NCBI RefSeq assembly: GCF_000331305.1
Contig: NZ_KB217480.1
Location: forward strand, 112,864 to 176,863
From: Calothrix sp. PCC 7103
GTDB taxonomy: Bacteria > Cyanobacteriota > Cyanobacteriia > Cyanobacteriales > Nostocaceae
Reading direction: 5' to 3'
Length of the DNA: 64,000 bases
Part shown: piece after piece, positions 62,593 to 64,000 of the stretch
Position numbering within the stretch: position 1 is the first letter of the stretch
How the letters are laid out: every line of letters begins with the position of its first letter
The notes under the pieces: generated by a model
What the model was told of the DNA's origin: nothing
The model's database searches: none
The model's input: the letters and a program-made list of their open reading frames with translations, nothing else
Program-made: the position numbers and the translations under genes

Positions 62593-62806
62593 GCGACACT
62601 CTTTACTGTACATCGTTCCGTCGATTAGACCGTTTCTCTGGCACCCTAATTAACGTACCCACCCTCAGTTAGACCGACACTAACCTGATTATTTAATATT
62701 TTGTATGCCTTGTACACCGCATACAGTGTATTATTGTAGTCTCCACCACTCTTCATCACTGCTTATTGGTCAATGCGCGTGTAATCATTAATCACAAACA
62801 CTTGTA

Positions 62807-64000
62807 TTAATTTGAAACACTACATGCAAAGGAGCGAAACGAAGGTTTATAATTTGTCATCGCAGGCGCCGATGCAACTAAATACAAATCACCATTAGAA
62901 GAACGTACCCAGCTTTGCGCTTCGACAATTTTATCTTGATAACTATGCTTTAAATCTACGTTTGTTCCAAGTGCGCGTGTATTTATAAAATAAGAATCTG
63001 GTTTACTATTACTTCTGTTAACTGAAACCCAATTAGGTTCCAAGCTAATATTACTTCTAATCGGGTCTATTGGACTTGCAGGCAATCCACCACGTCCAGT
63101 AATTATAAATTGACTTTGACCTGTTTCTACATCCGGTCTACAGCTAGTAACAACTTTCTGCTCAACTAACTGGGTTGGTAAATTAATAGGTATAGGTTTA
63201 GTATTCTGGTACAAAGTATTAATATTTACAACGCCGTTCAATGTTGGGTTTTCCTGGGAAATAGCTGTGATATCGCTTGTTGGTAGCCGACTTGGGTCAA
63301 GTAAACTTGGGTTTGTATTGTTAACTCCTAATTGTCTAGCTAAATCTTCTCGACTACGAGGCGCCAAACCAAAAAGACTAATTGCATTGATTTCAACTTT
63401 GCCACCACTACCGCTAAACGCATTCGCAGTAATATCATTGTTCTCTTGAGGTGGCGCCACAATAAAACCAGTAGGGATATCAATATTAATATTGCCACCA
63501 TCCCCAGGAGCATCTAACTTACCTGCCGATGCTGATATCTGGCTACCTCTACGCATCAGTAATAAATCACTTAAGAGTAAATTTATATTACCGCCTCTAC
63601 CAGAGTCAGCTTCAGATATGAGTTTAGCTTGGTTATCTAAAATTATCGAACGAGCTTGGACTTTAAGGGCGCCTGCAGAACCGATATTGTTTATATCACT
63701 TGAAGAGTAAATAAAATTGTTCCCAGATTCACTGCTAACATTCACTTCGGCTCTATCGCGCACAATTAATCGCTGTGTATTAAGCTTTAAGTTTCCAGCA
63801 TTTCCAGTTCCAGTAGTCGAAGTAAATAAACCACTAACTGTAGAATTATTTTTACCATAAAATCCACCAGCCAGTTCTATAGAATCTCTGGCGTGTACAG
63901 TTAAATTTCCTCCTTGTCCAGTAGCTGGTATATATTGGTTAGAAGTTGTTAAATACTCCGCTAGTGAAGAAGTTGATATCCTTGCCCCACCCTGAATATT
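62807..64000 (-). CDS. Two-partner-secretion exoprotein (filamentous haemagglutinin-like), C-terminal part
   Basis: The frame is open to the right edge, so the gene continues beyond 64000 and the N-terminal secretion domain is outside. About 397 residues visible: beta-helix-type repeats (GGNLTVHARDSIELAGGFYG, GNAGNLKLNTQRLIVRDRAE, GGNINLLLSDLLLMRRGSQI, GGNINIDIPTGFIVAPPQ), then the conserved cyanobacterial end (DITAISQENPTLNGVVNINT, INLPTQLVEQKVVTSCRPD, SQFIITGRGGLPASP) and a short tail. These proteins are exported through a TpsB outer-membrane pore and act as adhesins or surface proteins. It converges with the plus-strand genes. Confidence 0.88.
   Translation of the reverse strand, partial: NIQGGARISTSSLAEYLTTSNQYIPATGQGGNLTVHARDSIELAGGFYGKNNSTVSGLFTSTTGTGNAGNLKLNTQRLIVRDRAEVNVSSESGNNFIYSSSDINNIGSAGALKVQARSIILDNQAKLISEADSGRGGNINLLLSDLLLMRRGSQISASAGKLDAPGDGGNINIDIPTGFIVAPPQENNDITANAFSGSGGKVEINAISLFGLAPRSREDLARQLGVNNTNPSLLDPSRLPTSDITAISQENPTLNGVVNINTLYQNTKPIPINLPTQLVEQKVVTSCRPDVETGQSQFIITGRGGLPASPIDPIRSNISLEPNWVSVNRSNSKPDSYFINTRALGTNVDLKHSYQDKIVEAQSWVRSSNGDLYLVASAPAMTNYKPSFRSFACSVSN

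Overview
The window looks like DNA from a filamentous, probably heterocyst-forming, cyanobacterium (Nostocales-like). The evidence is protein families typical of that group: caspase/CHAT/STAND-WD40 giants, DUF1822, Uma2 nucleases, pentapeptide repeats, two-partner-secretion adhesins and a cyanobacterial plasmid-type primase. Base composition is AT-rich. ParB, a ParA remnant and DUF3854/D5 primase-helicase remnants suggest a large plasmid or a plasmid-derived island. The usual cyanobacterial palindrome HIP1 (GCGATCGC) was seen once. GGCGCC is instead iterated about 93 times by eye (about 68 in the first 30 kb, about 25 in the last 34 kb).

Left part (1-30 kb): small, often broken accessory genes. 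It holds a DUF4365 nuclease-like pair, an EAD1-NACHT gene that has lost its NTPase core, three copies of a two-gene module (small protein + retropepsin-like aspartic protease), parA (5' deleted and split by an IS630-type element) next to intact parB, a split secreted-protein gene, a frameshifted IS982 transposase, an HNH protein, a double-glycine peptide, Uma2 genes and fragments, an Rpn-type nuclease split by IS701 DNA, type I restriction remnants (hsdS, hsdM), a TRADD-N/pentapeptide protein with a small two-TM partner, two duplicated hsp20 genes, an intact DarT-DarG toxin-antitoxin pair and a decayed replication primase-helicase. Several gene-breaking deletions end exactly at GGCGCC or CGCGCG.

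Right part (30-62 kb): large, mostly intact genes forming what looks like a signalling and regulated-cell-death island. In order: caspase-lipase fusion; TPR-CHAT protease with 13 near-identical repeats; caspase-STAND-WD40; Ser/Thr kinase-FHA-WD40; membrane protein; FHA-coiled-coil protein; a second caspase-STAND-TM-WD40 overlapping the FHA gene by 8 bp; small disordered protein; coiled-coil protein and lipoprotein on the other strand; then a sigma-like/DUF1822/CHAT-NB-ARC-WD40 operon. Five caspase-fold (C14 or CHAT) proteases lie within about 32 kb. I infer a kinase to phosphothreonine-FHA to caspase route for the middle cassette; this is not demonstrated.

Right edge (62-64 kb): a hairpin element repeated from the left edge, then the C-terminal part of a two-partner-secretion (filamentous-haemagglutinin-like) exoprotein on the minus strand that continues beyond the window. 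I saw no tRNA, rRNA or CRISPR array.
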